Below are positions 11,619 to 22,200 of a stretch of DNA of 64,000 bases, in pieces. How positions within the stretch are numbered: the first letter of the stretch is position 1; each line of letters opens with the position of its first letter. Made by a program: the position numbers and the translations under genes. The notes under the pieces are model-generated. The model did not search any database. It was given only the letters and a program-made list of their open reading frames with translations, and was not told the origin of the DNA. The stretch is from Rhynochetos jubatus (taxonomy: Eukaryota; Chordata; Aves; Eurypygiformes; Rhynochetidae), in NCBI GenBank assembly GCA_027574665.1, contig CM050657.1, forward strand, positions 12,164,404 to 12,228,403. Direction: 5' to 3'.

Positions 11619-12030
11619 TTTCAGCCGAGGCCACGGGCTTGCAATGACGTCCCTGTGCACAGGGGCCCTTCTGTCCTGTTGGCACCCGTGCGGGTGCCAC
11701 ATTCGCAGCCGCTCCAGCCCAGCGAGCCCCGGGCCCGGCAGCAGGCAGGGGCTCGGGCTGCTGCGGCCTTCGGGGGCTGCTGGGTGGGAGGGGGCACTGG
11801 GGAAGCCCCCAGCGGTTCGAGGCGGTCTGCTCCGCTGAGGAGCCGCTCTCGGCCCTCCTGCTGCGCTCGCCTCCCCCCCAGCGGGCTCGTCGAACCCTTT
11901 ACTGCCATTTATTTACCCATTACTTTACTGTACACGGGGTTTAATTGTAAAGAATGCCCAAATAGAAACATTTTGATAAGTGTCAAAAATACACCCCCGC
12001 TCGTAGGCCCGCGCCCCGGGGGTGACGCCG

Positions 12031-12058
12031 TGACGTACGCTGGCGTCCCGTGACGTAA
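12031..12058 (+). promoter_or_regulatory. Two CRE/ATF-like sites in DYNLT2B promoter
   Basis: TGACGTAC at 12031-12038 and TGACGTAA at 12051-12058 each match seven of eight (the second) or six of eight (the first) bases of the CREB/ATF site TGACGTCA. They are two helical turns apart and 56-83 bases upstream of the start codon. Confidence 0.45.
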
Positions 12059-12076
12059 GGAGGCGGGAGCGGCGCG

Positions 12077-12090
12077 GTTGCTGGGGTAAC
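12077..12090 (+). promoter_or_regulatory. X-box (RFX binding site) of DYNLT2B
   Basis: GTTGCTGGGGTAAC fits the RFX X-box pattern of two imperfect inverted halves, GTNRCY and RGYAAC, separated by two bases. It lies 24-37 bases upstream of the ATG of a ciliary dynein subunit. RFX factors are established regulators of ciliary genes, including intraflagellar dynein genes, so motif, place and gene function agree. Confidence 0.65.
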
Positions 12091-12113
12091 CAACGGCGGG
12101 GCGGCCCGCGGCC

Positions 12114-15100
12114 ATGGGCGAGCTGGGCCCGGACGGTGGGGCCGGGAACACCTACAGCCTGCGGCCCGGCTTCCAGCGGCGGTGAGACGGAGCCTATGGC
12201 CCTGGGGTGGCGGGGCTGGGGCCTCCGGGGAGGGAGGGAGGCTGGCTTTGGGGCTGGGGGGGCGGCCGGCCCAGGGGGTGTGGAAGCTGCGGTGGGACTG
12301 TCGGGGAGGGGGTTCCTGGGCATGGAGCGCTTGCACAGGGCTATGGGGGCAGGGTGGGAATATTGGGAATGGGGGAGCCCCGGGGGGTTTGGGGGCCATG
12401 GGGACACTGGCCTCGCAGACTAACCTTGACACGAGGTATAGGGGGATGTGGGTGGGGAGGTGGGGGACACTGCTCAAGGGGCAGCTTCCGATGGGGCTGG
12501 GTTTGCACCTGTGTTTAAGGGTGTTCGGCCTCTGGCTGTTGGAGAGGCTGGTTAAGTACCTCCGTCTCAGCTGGACTTTATTTCCCCCGTGGCTATTCAT
12601 TATGTTCTTTAGTATGTGAAAGCTAGTTTTATTCTATCTGGGCTTTTGTACATTTCTACATGTTGTGTGAGCTTTCTGGGCCTTCTGTTGCTGTCTTTTT
12701 GCCCTGATAGATTTAAATCGTCCACAGTAAAAGAATGCATCCATGCTATACTGAAGGAGAAACTGGCCAATGTACAGTACGTCCCAGAAGAAATGCCTCA
12801 GCTTACAAAGTCTTTATCAGAGACAATAAAAGACCGACTGAAAGGTAAGGAGGTTTGCTGGGGTAGTTGTTTCTTGTCTTACTGTGTCCTCTCCCTTTGA
12901 CAAAATCCCTCTTTCCTCCTTTATTCTTGAAACGATTCCTTCCCTTTTGACTAACTCGAGTCTACTGTTACGAAACAATCTGGCCTATATGCATGTGTTC
13001 TTTGCCTGCGGGACTAGAAACCTATTTCAAGCAGACAAGATTTGTTTTTGCACAGACTGGCTGGTGTGGAATGTCAGCCTTAGAGGGGCTGTAGGAGAGA
13101 AAGAAGCTGCATTAGAGAGAAGGAAGAATTGATGCTTCATTGCTTCTTGCTTCAATAAACAGAACCATTCCTGCAAGTTAGATCAGAGTGGAATAGGAGG
13201 GAGATCAGAACAAGGCCCCGCAGGAGCAGCGAAGGGGGAGAGAGTTAGGAGCCCAGTGAGCCAGGGAGGGGTGTGATGACAGCCTTACAACGTTTTTCAG
13301 GTTCCAGCAGGTGTTTTCTGTGTTCAGTGCTGGCACAAGTATATAGGTGCGAGCTGCTATGGTCATGCTTTTTTTTCCTGCTTCCCGGGGACAGGCTGGT
13401 GCTCCCTCTGCTGGGCTGGCCTGACATGGTGGCATAGGCACCCTCACCCTCGCAGGAACTGTAGATGTATGCTTCTCCCAGAGTTATGCATTGGCCTTGA
13501 AACCAGCAGCTGCTGTAGTCCCAGCACGTGCTAATGCCAAGCTAACACGCACAGGGCTTGGCTTCGGTACTCTGTAAACAGTAGCCTAAAGCGAGACTGG
13601 CCCAGTGCGCTAAGTGTTGACATGGTGGCTGTTACCACACTCAGCATGTTATGTTCAATCCTCCAGTGGAAACAGGGTGCTGGATTCTTCCCAGGACACT
13701 GATTTGTTGAAGACAAGGCATTAGCATCTATATTTTATTTTAAACATGCTCGTTGTGATTTGTCTTCTGGAACATTGCCATGGCCTGATTGGATGCGGCC
13801 TGTGCCCCAAAGGTATTTATTTACTGTTGTAAAACAACTGCATATCTTCACAGGCACATAACGTAGACCTGCATGTGCTTTTATGTGGCCTTTTATCCTG
13901 GCTCAGAAGCAAAGGAAACACCCATGTGGCAGAAAAATCCCTACAATACCTTTGCATCAGAACAGTTTTAAAATAAGCCAATTTTTTTCAACTTGGATTT
14001 TGCCCACCAGCAACCTTATTTACATTCTTTCTGTGTGTTCAGTTCCTGAAAGCTGTCAGAGTAGAACGCTGACATATAGTGTGGCTGTTCAGGGATGCCG
14101 TCAGCCTTAGGTGCACCTTTTGACAGCTGCCAACTACCCCGTTCACCCTTTAACTCCAAGACCGTGGTACTCTGTACCTAGGACAATGACGCCGCAAGGC
14201 AGTCTGTCTGCCAATTGCATGGATTGGTACAGGACACTTGCTTTATAACCAGAATCTTTAGCTTTCTGGGTCCTGTCTTGTGCTCATATTTTAAACAAGT
14301 TGTTCTCACTGTTTTTGGGTTTTTTTTCTCTCCAGAGGAGGGATTTGACAGGTACAAAATGGTGGTGCAGGTTGTGATTGGAGAGCAGAGAGGAGAAGGA
14401 GTGAAGTAAGTTTTGCATCTTCTGGTTGCATTTCTGTAATTTTTATTGGGTTTGGGTGGTTTGTTTTTTTTCCTTTGGAAGCTGCTTCGGAACTTTCCTA
14501 GGTACACAGATCTCTCTGCAGGTGATAAAGTGTAAAGCACTTTCTTTTCTTTTTAAGTGGCAAGTGAGGGCTGGGGTTGTGGCTGATTGAATTACCCAGT
14601 GATAATTGGCTGCATGGTGGTTCTTAGCAAGCTGAAATGCTGAAAAGCATTTGAGGAGCCTTGCAGAAAGGCATTTTACACTGTATTTAGGATGAACTAG
14701 AGCACACACCCAGGCCATTCTCAAGGCCCTGATGGAGCACATGGTAACTCACTTCTGTCTAAAGCCAGGTTTCCCTAAGTACTTAATTTCCATTTAATCC
14801 CCCCAGGTAATCCCCATGCAGTCCTGTCATGGGAACCCAGTGACTGTGGGTGCTGAGCATTTGCAATCTAGCTCCAGATGCCTGGAGCCAGAAAAAAGAA
14901 TTCCTCTTGGCTGCAGTAGTGGGCTGTAGCTTTCCATTGCTAGTGAGTAGGGAGAAGACAAAAGAGAACAACCCACAAGGTTTATGTGCTTTATCTGCTA
15001 GGCTTACCTCTACTATTGTGCCTGGTACTCCTGCAGAAGATAAGTGCAGCAGAGCTGTAATCAGTTCTGGAGGTCAGGAAGGAATGTCTGTACCTGCTGC

Positions 15101-16866
15101 TCAGGCTTTTGTCAGCAGTGTCTGGCTGCAGGCAGACTGTTCCAGAAGCACCTTCTAGGGTGAACTTCAATGAGGTGGTCTGATTTGGAATGTGAAACCC
15201 AGCAACACAGACTGACAGAGGAATTGGGGAAATTCTCTGGCATGCAATAGGCAGAAGGCAACTGAAGCATGATCACTAACATCCTTGATGCACAATACTG
15301 GGTAACTGAGTATTCCAGAGGCCGGGTAGAATATTGGACTGGGGAAAGAAAAAGGTGGGGGTGGGGGACAGAATAACGCTGAGGGTTAATGTAATAGGAA
15401 AAAAGGGATAAAATTCAACAGTCTTATTGTCCTAAGTCATACACGTGTAGGGACTAGGAACAACACACTGTGCCACAAACAGGGATCCTGTCAGCTGAGA
15501 CTGACTGGGTCAGGCAGGGAGCTGAGCATTTGCAGCAGAGAAAGAGCATCAGTGATATTCGACAAGGCAGCAGCGAGGTCTCGTCCGTAATATCCTGTTA
15601 TGGTCTGGTCGCTTCTCTTTGAGGCAGGGCTTGGACTGAAGCAGGAGTAGAAAAAGGCCAGCGGGATGGTCAGGGAACAGAGTGTAGACACATAAAGACT
15701 AGAAGAGCTTAGCTCGTGGTCCAGTAACATGACATCTGCCAAGGAATACGATAGCTCCCTATAAATAAGTTGGGAGTACGTACCACAAGGGTGCAGGAGG
15801 TGAAGGACAAGAACAAATAAGCTAAATTAGCCGCTGATATGCATAGGCCAGAAGTCAAAGATTCTTAAGCACCGTAGCAATGAGGTTTCAAGCCCTGCTG
15901 CACAGTGGAGGTGGCAGGTAGCTGTTAAGTTTGAAAATTGAGCTTGTTCCACATATAGAGGGGGTTACAGCATGTGATGGAATTCAGCAGTGGGGATCTA
16001 GGCTCAGGGTTCAGGAGAACGCTTCCCCTATCCTTTATGTTTAAAAGAAGCTCAGTTTGCTTCTTGAGGAAAGTATCTGTGATCACTTAGGTCCTTACAC
16101 ATGAACCCTGTGGGTAATGGCTCTGCTCTGCCTCCTTTGTCTAGTATGGCTGCGCGATGTTTCTGGGATGCTGACACCGACAGCTATGCTCACGATGTGT
16201 TCATGAATGTAAGTACCGGCTGGTTTACCATGGGCAAGTGTAAAGCTACTTGGTTTTGTATGAGAGGCAGAGTGACCTTAAATAGGGAGCAGAAAAAACC
16301 CCAGCCCTTAGAAGGAAGGAACTAAGACTATTGAAACAGTATGACTTAAGTCCTCATTCACAAAACATACTTGGGTATGATATCCAACGCAGTAAAACTT
16401 ATTTCCTGAGTGTGTCATTGAGTATTGTACAGAAGTCATTCTAGTCACCCCATTTTCCAGGTGGGGAGAAGAAGCACAAGAGATAAAGTCTTTATTACCT
16501 GCTTTGCTGAACTCTGTCACAGAGTATGGCTGGAATCGAGGACTGAGCAGAAGTCAAGGGTTTATTTTATTATTATTTTAAACTCACACCTAGACACATG
16601 CGGGTGTGTGTATGGAGTAAAGTGAGTCTGACATCCAGACACGCTGACCTGGGTTGTACAGATGAGGTGAGTAAGAAACTCACTGAAAGACAGAGAATTG
16701 TAATAGATTCCAGTATAAGGCTATGCTCTGGGCTGGATGTTCCCTTGGGTTAGCCTTTCCCGTTAGGCTAGCAAAGAGCTTCCTTTACTAACCTGCAGCC
16801 TTTCTCTGCTCTCCCCAGGACAGCCTTTTTTGTGTGGTGGCTGCGTTTGGCTGCTTCTACTACTGA
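12114..16866 (+). CDS. DYNLT2B: Dynein light chain Tctex-type 2B (TCTEX1D2), complete, 5 exons
   Basis: Light chain of cytoplasmic dynein-2, the motor for retrograde intraflagellar transport; human loss causes short-rib thoracic dysplasia. Exons are 12114-12181, 12711-12844, 14336-14405, 16145-16208 and 16819-16866, with phases 2,1,2,0, giving 127 residues. The Tctex1 fold covers nearly all of it. Recognisable stretches are EEMPQLTKSLSETIKDRL in exon 2, GFDRYKMVVQVVIGEQRGEG in exon 3, AARCFWDADTDSYAHDVF in exon 4 and the C-terminal DSLFCVVAAFGCFYY. The N terminus (MGELGPDGGAGNTYSLRPGF) is shorter than the human one, and only this ATG, in a good GCCATGG context, precedes the conserved YxLRP motif. 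Confidence 0.96.
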
Positions 16867-17247
16867 AGGTGGTAATCAGTTGCACAGGAGGACAGAGGCG
16901 GGGGAGAACACTTTAGGGTATTTTTTGGTTGAAGTGCACAGAAGCATCATATTCTTTAGTACCTAACAAGGCAACAGCTCTACAAAGCATGTCCTACACC
17001 TCTTCCACACACTACAACATTCCTTCTTCCTTGTGGATATCAATCTAGCTTTAAGCACAATATTATTATGTCCTTTATTTAAATTGCCCTTTGTCTTTAT
17101 AGAGTGTGTTGATTTTGTCTGAAAAAAGTGCATTGGCAATAGCCATTGTTTGTAAGGCAAGCTCAACTTTCATCCTGAAAGGGTTCTGTTGCTTTTATTT
17201 TTGTTAATTTCCTGAAAAGAATGAAATATTTATAAGACATGTAACAT

Positions 17248-17253
17248 AATAAA
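17248..17253 (+). terminator. DYNLT2B: DYNLT2B poly(A) signal
   Basis: AATAAA in an AT-rich stretch 382 bases after the DYNLT2B stop codon. It predicts a 3' UTR of about 400 bases. Confidence 0.65.
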
Positions 17254-17269
17254 TCTATGTATTTAATAT

Positions 17270-18400
17270 TTCCTCTCCTGTGGGTTGATTCTTGCTGTTT
17301 CCCATTTATCCTCTTACTCCACTCTGCGAGGTGCACTAGCCTTGGCTTGCTTCTGGGGTGAGCATTTTCTGAGGAGTCTTTGTAAATTAACCCATAAAGT
17401 CAGCTTCAAATTCTGGTTATCTGGATTTGTTCCTGTGACCCCCTTACAGGAGATCGGGGCTGTGAATCCCAGCTGCATCACACGCGATGATATTAAGTGA
17501 TAGGAAGGCAAGTTATTTAGGACATCGGGTCAGGCCACCAGCCTGCACACCCCACTGACTGCCGAAACTCCTCCCCACCGTAACTCATTAGTTTGGTGCA
17601 ATTTTCACCCGTGGACAGAGTAATCGCTGGTCATTGCCCTCCTCAGCAGATCCTGCAGTGCTTTCTCAATCATTGCCTTTCTGTAATTGTTCTGGGATAT
17701 GAGGGTGGGTGTTTGGAGCCCAAATTTGTTAGGATTCCAGCCTCGGAAAAGGCTGCTGTAGGTCAGAAAAGGAGCGTAAACATCTCTCCTTTCCCCAAAA
17801 GTTAGAGGATCAGGGACTGGTGATGTCTGTTATCTCTGTGCTGACTGAGGAGCACGCACAGCTGAACAAGTTCAATGGCATGAATGGTTCTGAATGCTGA
17901 AGTTGGTTAAGGTGAAGGCTGAATCCTACCTTCACCCGCTGTCGAGCAGAACGCACCCTGCCCGTGCAGCTCCTGGGAAGTGGGGAAGTAAAAAACTACA
18001 GTGCACCTTCTAGAATCACTCGGCTACACTCCTGAAGGCAGCACACTCCTATTTCTTCGTTATGTATGTTTGGAAGTGGCTTCCTCATTTTCCTGGGCTG
18101 GGGAAACAGCGAGTGACTTCCCTGGTTGCTGCTGTACCTGGCACTCGTTAAGGGAGCTGCAGAGAGGAGGGGTGACGGTGCCATTCGGTTTGGGTGACAG
18201 CGAAACCCTGCACATAAAGACATTTGCCAGGAGGTGTGTATGCCTTCGGGCTTGTTTTGACGCTTTGATCAAGCCTACGGTGATTAAATCACTATTTTTC
18301 ACCTTGCTTGGCTCTGTTTTGGGGGCTGTGGGCAGCTCCTTCACAAAAGTGCTGTACGAAGCAGGTTTGAGCCTGTCGTCCTTCAGCTCCAGCCACCCTG
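17270..18400. other. Short intergenic region between DYNLT2B and PCYT1A
   Basis: I see no exon or repeat here. DYNLT2B ends and the CpG island of PCYT1A begins about 1.1 kb later, so the two genes are closely tandem on the same strand. Confidence 0.5.
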
Positions 18401-19250
18401 GCCGTGGCCTGTGCTGGGTAAGGGATGCTGCCTTTCCCTGGAGAGGGACGGAGCCGCTGCGGCAGCAATACGGGTCGGTGTTCCGGCACCATCGCCGGGA
18501 GCAGGACGACACCGGCCGTGCAGTGAGTGCCATGGGCCGCCACGAAGCCGCCGTGGCCCGGAGGAGCCGGGTCTGCTCTTGGGGTGCTTGGCTCCTGACT
18601 TCCATCGCCCCCACTGCTGGCATTTGGCAGGTGAGGGGCTGTGGGTCGCGGCAGCAAACGACCCCTGGGCCGTTCCCCCGCTCCGAGCGCGGAACCCCGG
18701 GGCCACCCGTTGCGAGCCGGAACGGAGGTTCCGGGCGCGGTTTCCCGGGGCGGAGCCGGTCCCTTCCTGCCGTCCCGGCGCGACGCGCAGCGGCTCCGCC
18801 CGCCGCCCCGTTGGCGTTGGCGGGAGCAAGGCGGGGTCCGGCGCCGGGAGCGGCTCCGGCGGCGGGGCCGGGGCTGCCGAGGGGCGTGCGGCCGGCGGCG
18901 TGCAGGTAGGGGGGCGGCGGGGGGGAACCGGGAGTCTGTCGGTGGGAGTGCAGCGGACAGGGCCGGAGGGGTGCCCGTCGCGGGGGCTGGAGGCAGGTGG
19001 GCGGGTTTCGGTGGGGGGCACCGCGCTGCCCCTGCGCCCCGGGCCCTTCCCGGAGGGGTGGCCGTGGCACAGGGGGGGAGCAGCCCCGCCGGGGTGCGGG
19101 CGGGCTCAGGGGGGTGCTGGCTGGTGGGGACACAGGGCGCTTGGCTTTAGGGGAGGAGGCGTCGTGCGCTGCTACCCCTCCGGGGGGAGCTTGAGGAGGG
19201 GCTGGGGCTCGGGCGGCGGCAGGAGCGGCTGCAGGTGGGGCAGGCTAAGA
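18400..19250. promoter_or_regulatory. PCYT1A: CpG island, probable PCYT1A promoter and non-coding exon 1
   Basis: A strongly GC- and CpG-rich block with several GC boxes (for example AAGGCGGGGTCC near 18825) and no TATA box. A candidate splice donor, GTGCAG|GTAGGG, ends a possible non-coding first exon at 18905. The first coding exon at 25208 has its own acceptor at 25183, so an upstream 5' UTR exon must exist. This is the only CpG island between DYNLT2B and that exon. Long open frames on both strands here are a by-product of CpG richness. Confidence 0.6.
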
Positions 19251-22200
19251 GGAGGCGGCAGCAGATGCTTGGGGAAACTTTTGGGGTACACCCCCCGGGC
19301 TTGAAGCCTTTGGGGGATATCCCCCCACCTAGGGGACACAGCCGGGCCGGAGAAAGGATCAGAACAAGGAGGAGACGGCCCTGACTGCAGAGAAGGAAGG
19401 TGTGACCTCGCTCTGTGCAGGCATTGCATCCTCTCACTCGCTCCTGCTGTCCACCAAAGCCCTGGACGTGCTGATTGATGGGTTTGTAATTAGAGTCTGC
19501 AGGAATCCTGCGAGCTGCAGTGCTCCTCGGTAGCCCTCGCATGTGGCCTTCCCTCCCCTGTGCCCACCCTGTGCCCACCCTGTGCCGTGGCAGCACCCAG
19601 TCCCCCCGCATGCGGCTGGCGGGGTCAGAAACAGGCAGTGGTGCAGGTGGTGGTGGGTTTCCATCCGCAGGACTCCTGGGCCTGAGTACAGTCACCGTGT
19701 TTGCTTTTGAAATTCAGATGATAAATACCCATGGTTTATTTCCTGAAGGAATTTGCTGTAGATACAGAATCATTAGAATCCGTGACTTGGAAATCTCTTG
19801 GTCCGAGATCTGAATTGTAATTGTCTTGAAATTACTGTAGAACAAGCCACAAACAATAGTTATTGGAGCAAGGATTTGGTATTGATGTGTAAGCCTACTG
19901 AAGGAGGTGGCCTCTTGAAGGTTCAAAAGGTTCTGTTGTTAAGCCCTAAAACCAAACTGCAAACAACTGAAAAGTCAGGACAGAATGACCACCTATCCTT
20001 GTACTTTATTGTCCCTGGGCTGGCTCCAAATCTCTGTTGGACCAGTTTGGCACTGGCTGAACTGGAATCCCTTTTATATGTTCATGTGGCTATTAATATG
20101 CTGCAAAATAGCTGCTTTTGCTCAACCAGAGTAGCTGAAGCAGCTTATGTTTTAAGTGTAGACAGGACTCTTGCCTGCCAGATACTGCAGTAACCTGTGT
20201 AAGGGACTTGAGGGCTTAGACCATCTAGATGGAGCAGATGCTGACCCTGGGGAGAGCAGCCGAGCTGGGGAGAGTTGAGTCTTCTCTGGAGGTGAGCAGG
20301 CTGGGTCGCAGCCATCAGCACTCAGTTTTTAAGCCAATGCTCTCACTCTGGGGATCGACGTGAATCTGGGCCTCATAAGCCAGGGCTGGGAATGAAGTTG
20401 ACTTGGAGATTAGGCAAGATTTTTAAGCATGGAATGAAGAGAGATCCAGATCTCTCCCAGTAATTATGTAGAGTCTAACCCTCATCTTGTAAACAGACTT
20501 TCATCAGTTTCTCAGCGATGAGTCTCCTGTCATTAACCTCTTCTGAGTCTGTCTGTCTACAGCAGATCTCTACAGGGATACACACCAGTAAGGTTAAGCA
20601 TGAGGTGGGGGAGAACAGGATGGAAGGAAAAGGATTCTCTTCTCCCCATGACCCAGGAATGCAGGGTTGGTTTTGTACTTTACAGCCTGGCAGGGGAATT
20701 ATCTGAAGTGACAGGACTTCTTCCTTTTCCCTGAGGCTCTGGCTTACGTGCTGTCCATGTGTCAAGGCGATTCTTCCCTGCAGACAGCTGGCAGAGGGCA
20801 AAGTTTAGTAGTATTTGCCTGCAGATGAGTCAGCAGAAGAAAAATAGCTCGCTTCTGTAAAGGGGAATGATCTTGTAGGCAAAGCAGCACATGACAGTCA
20901 CATCTGATGGTGCCAACGCCTACCAAGTTCAGAGGGACATCCAGCGTTCTGCTGATCCCAGGTGGGAAATGCGGCAGCTTTGGGCAGGATCATTTCCTGA
21001 GTTGTTGCAGTAAGTTCTCGTTTTGCACGGGCTTCTAGTTTAAGTAGCAGGATTTATTTTGCCTTGGCATGTAAATCTGCAGGTGAAAAGCAGCATAGTG
21101 GCAGAAGAAATCTTGCTAGTGTAGTGTCAGTTTGCAGATAATATTCTTCAAGAGATTCCTCAGGACATCAAAACACAAGGAATGCACGTGGGCCAGGTCT
21201 TCGTGCCATCCGTGTGCTTAGGGTGCAGAAATATCAGATCTGCTTCTCCGTGTAGTGTGAGGACATCGGTACAGGCCATGGAGGTGCAGACAGTGAGATA
21301 AGGCTTTGGCTAAGCAACATTTGCTGTACCCATGCAGACTGTCTCCATCTGCCAGAGGTGCTCACTATGGTGGTGCAGTTAAATTCCAGCTGGAATGATG
21401 GTGCAGTTAACTCACACTGTGGGAGAGCTTTTAAATTCCTCCCATGCCTGTAGATGTTTTTCAATTTGTGGTAATCAATGCTTGTCCTTCTTCCCTCCCA
21501 GAAATGGCTGCGTTTCAGTGGGAAATGACTTGAGCTCTGGTAGTACTGCTCTCAGCAAAGTGCTGGATGATTTCTGAGGGCGATTATTGCCACAGTGCAA
21601 AGAAAATTCCTAATTCTCCCTTCAACTGCTTCTCCTCTTCTGTTCAGTATCTGCACTTGGGAACAAGAGGAGTGATTCCCTGTTGGGGAGGGCAGCTCCT
21701 CTCCCGTCCTAGTTGTCTGCTTCTTGCAGAGCCTGTACAACTTTATCTGTCAAAGGGAGCTAGCTGGCAGGTGATGCAAGGCACTTTGGTACAGGATTGA
21801 CACCAAAGGAGTAAGTTTCAGAAGCAAAGCCCTGAGTGTTTTGTAAAGTGGTGCAAAGACTGATTTGGCCATGACTTTCCCCAGTGGGGCACTTAACTTT
21901 GCTCCTAGCAAGCAGTGTCTGGTGTTCTCAGTAATGCCTTAGACAAAACAGAACAATATTAATATTTTACAGCAGGGCTCTGTCTTCTGGTTATGCCTGC
22001 TTTTTATCTTGGAGGTTTTCAGAATGAGCTTTGAGAGCTGGCTTCTCTTTCCCCTTCCCCATCTGCTGCAAATGTAATTAATGTTAGAACAGTCGGTGTT
22101 TTACACATTTGGGGAAGCAAAGCTGTGTGCTCGTGTGTTAAGCTACGCTACAGTTGCTGGATCCCATTGTTAGTAATTAATTGTTTGGGATGCTATTTTA

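Larger units (their letters stand above)
11500..12300. promoter_or_regulatory. DYNLT2B: CpG-rich promoter region of DYNLT2B
   Basis: Dense GC and many CpG pairs surround the DYNLT2B start codon and fade into intron 1. The region contains two CRE-like sites and an X-box close to the ATG. No TATA box is seen. The exact transcription start cannot be placed. Confidence 0.75.

Noticed and set aside
11064..11702. A 212-codon minus-strand open frame
   Set aside because: Its C-terminal half is the tail of CR1 ORF2 and its N-terminal half is unrelated GC-rich sequence. It is a retroposon remnant, not a host gene.
18060..19304. Long open frames of about 300-357 codons on both strands
   Set aside because: They overlap in several frames inside a CpG island, are rich in Pro, Arg, Gly and Ala and have no domain or splice support. 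CpG-rich DNA simply lacks stop codons.
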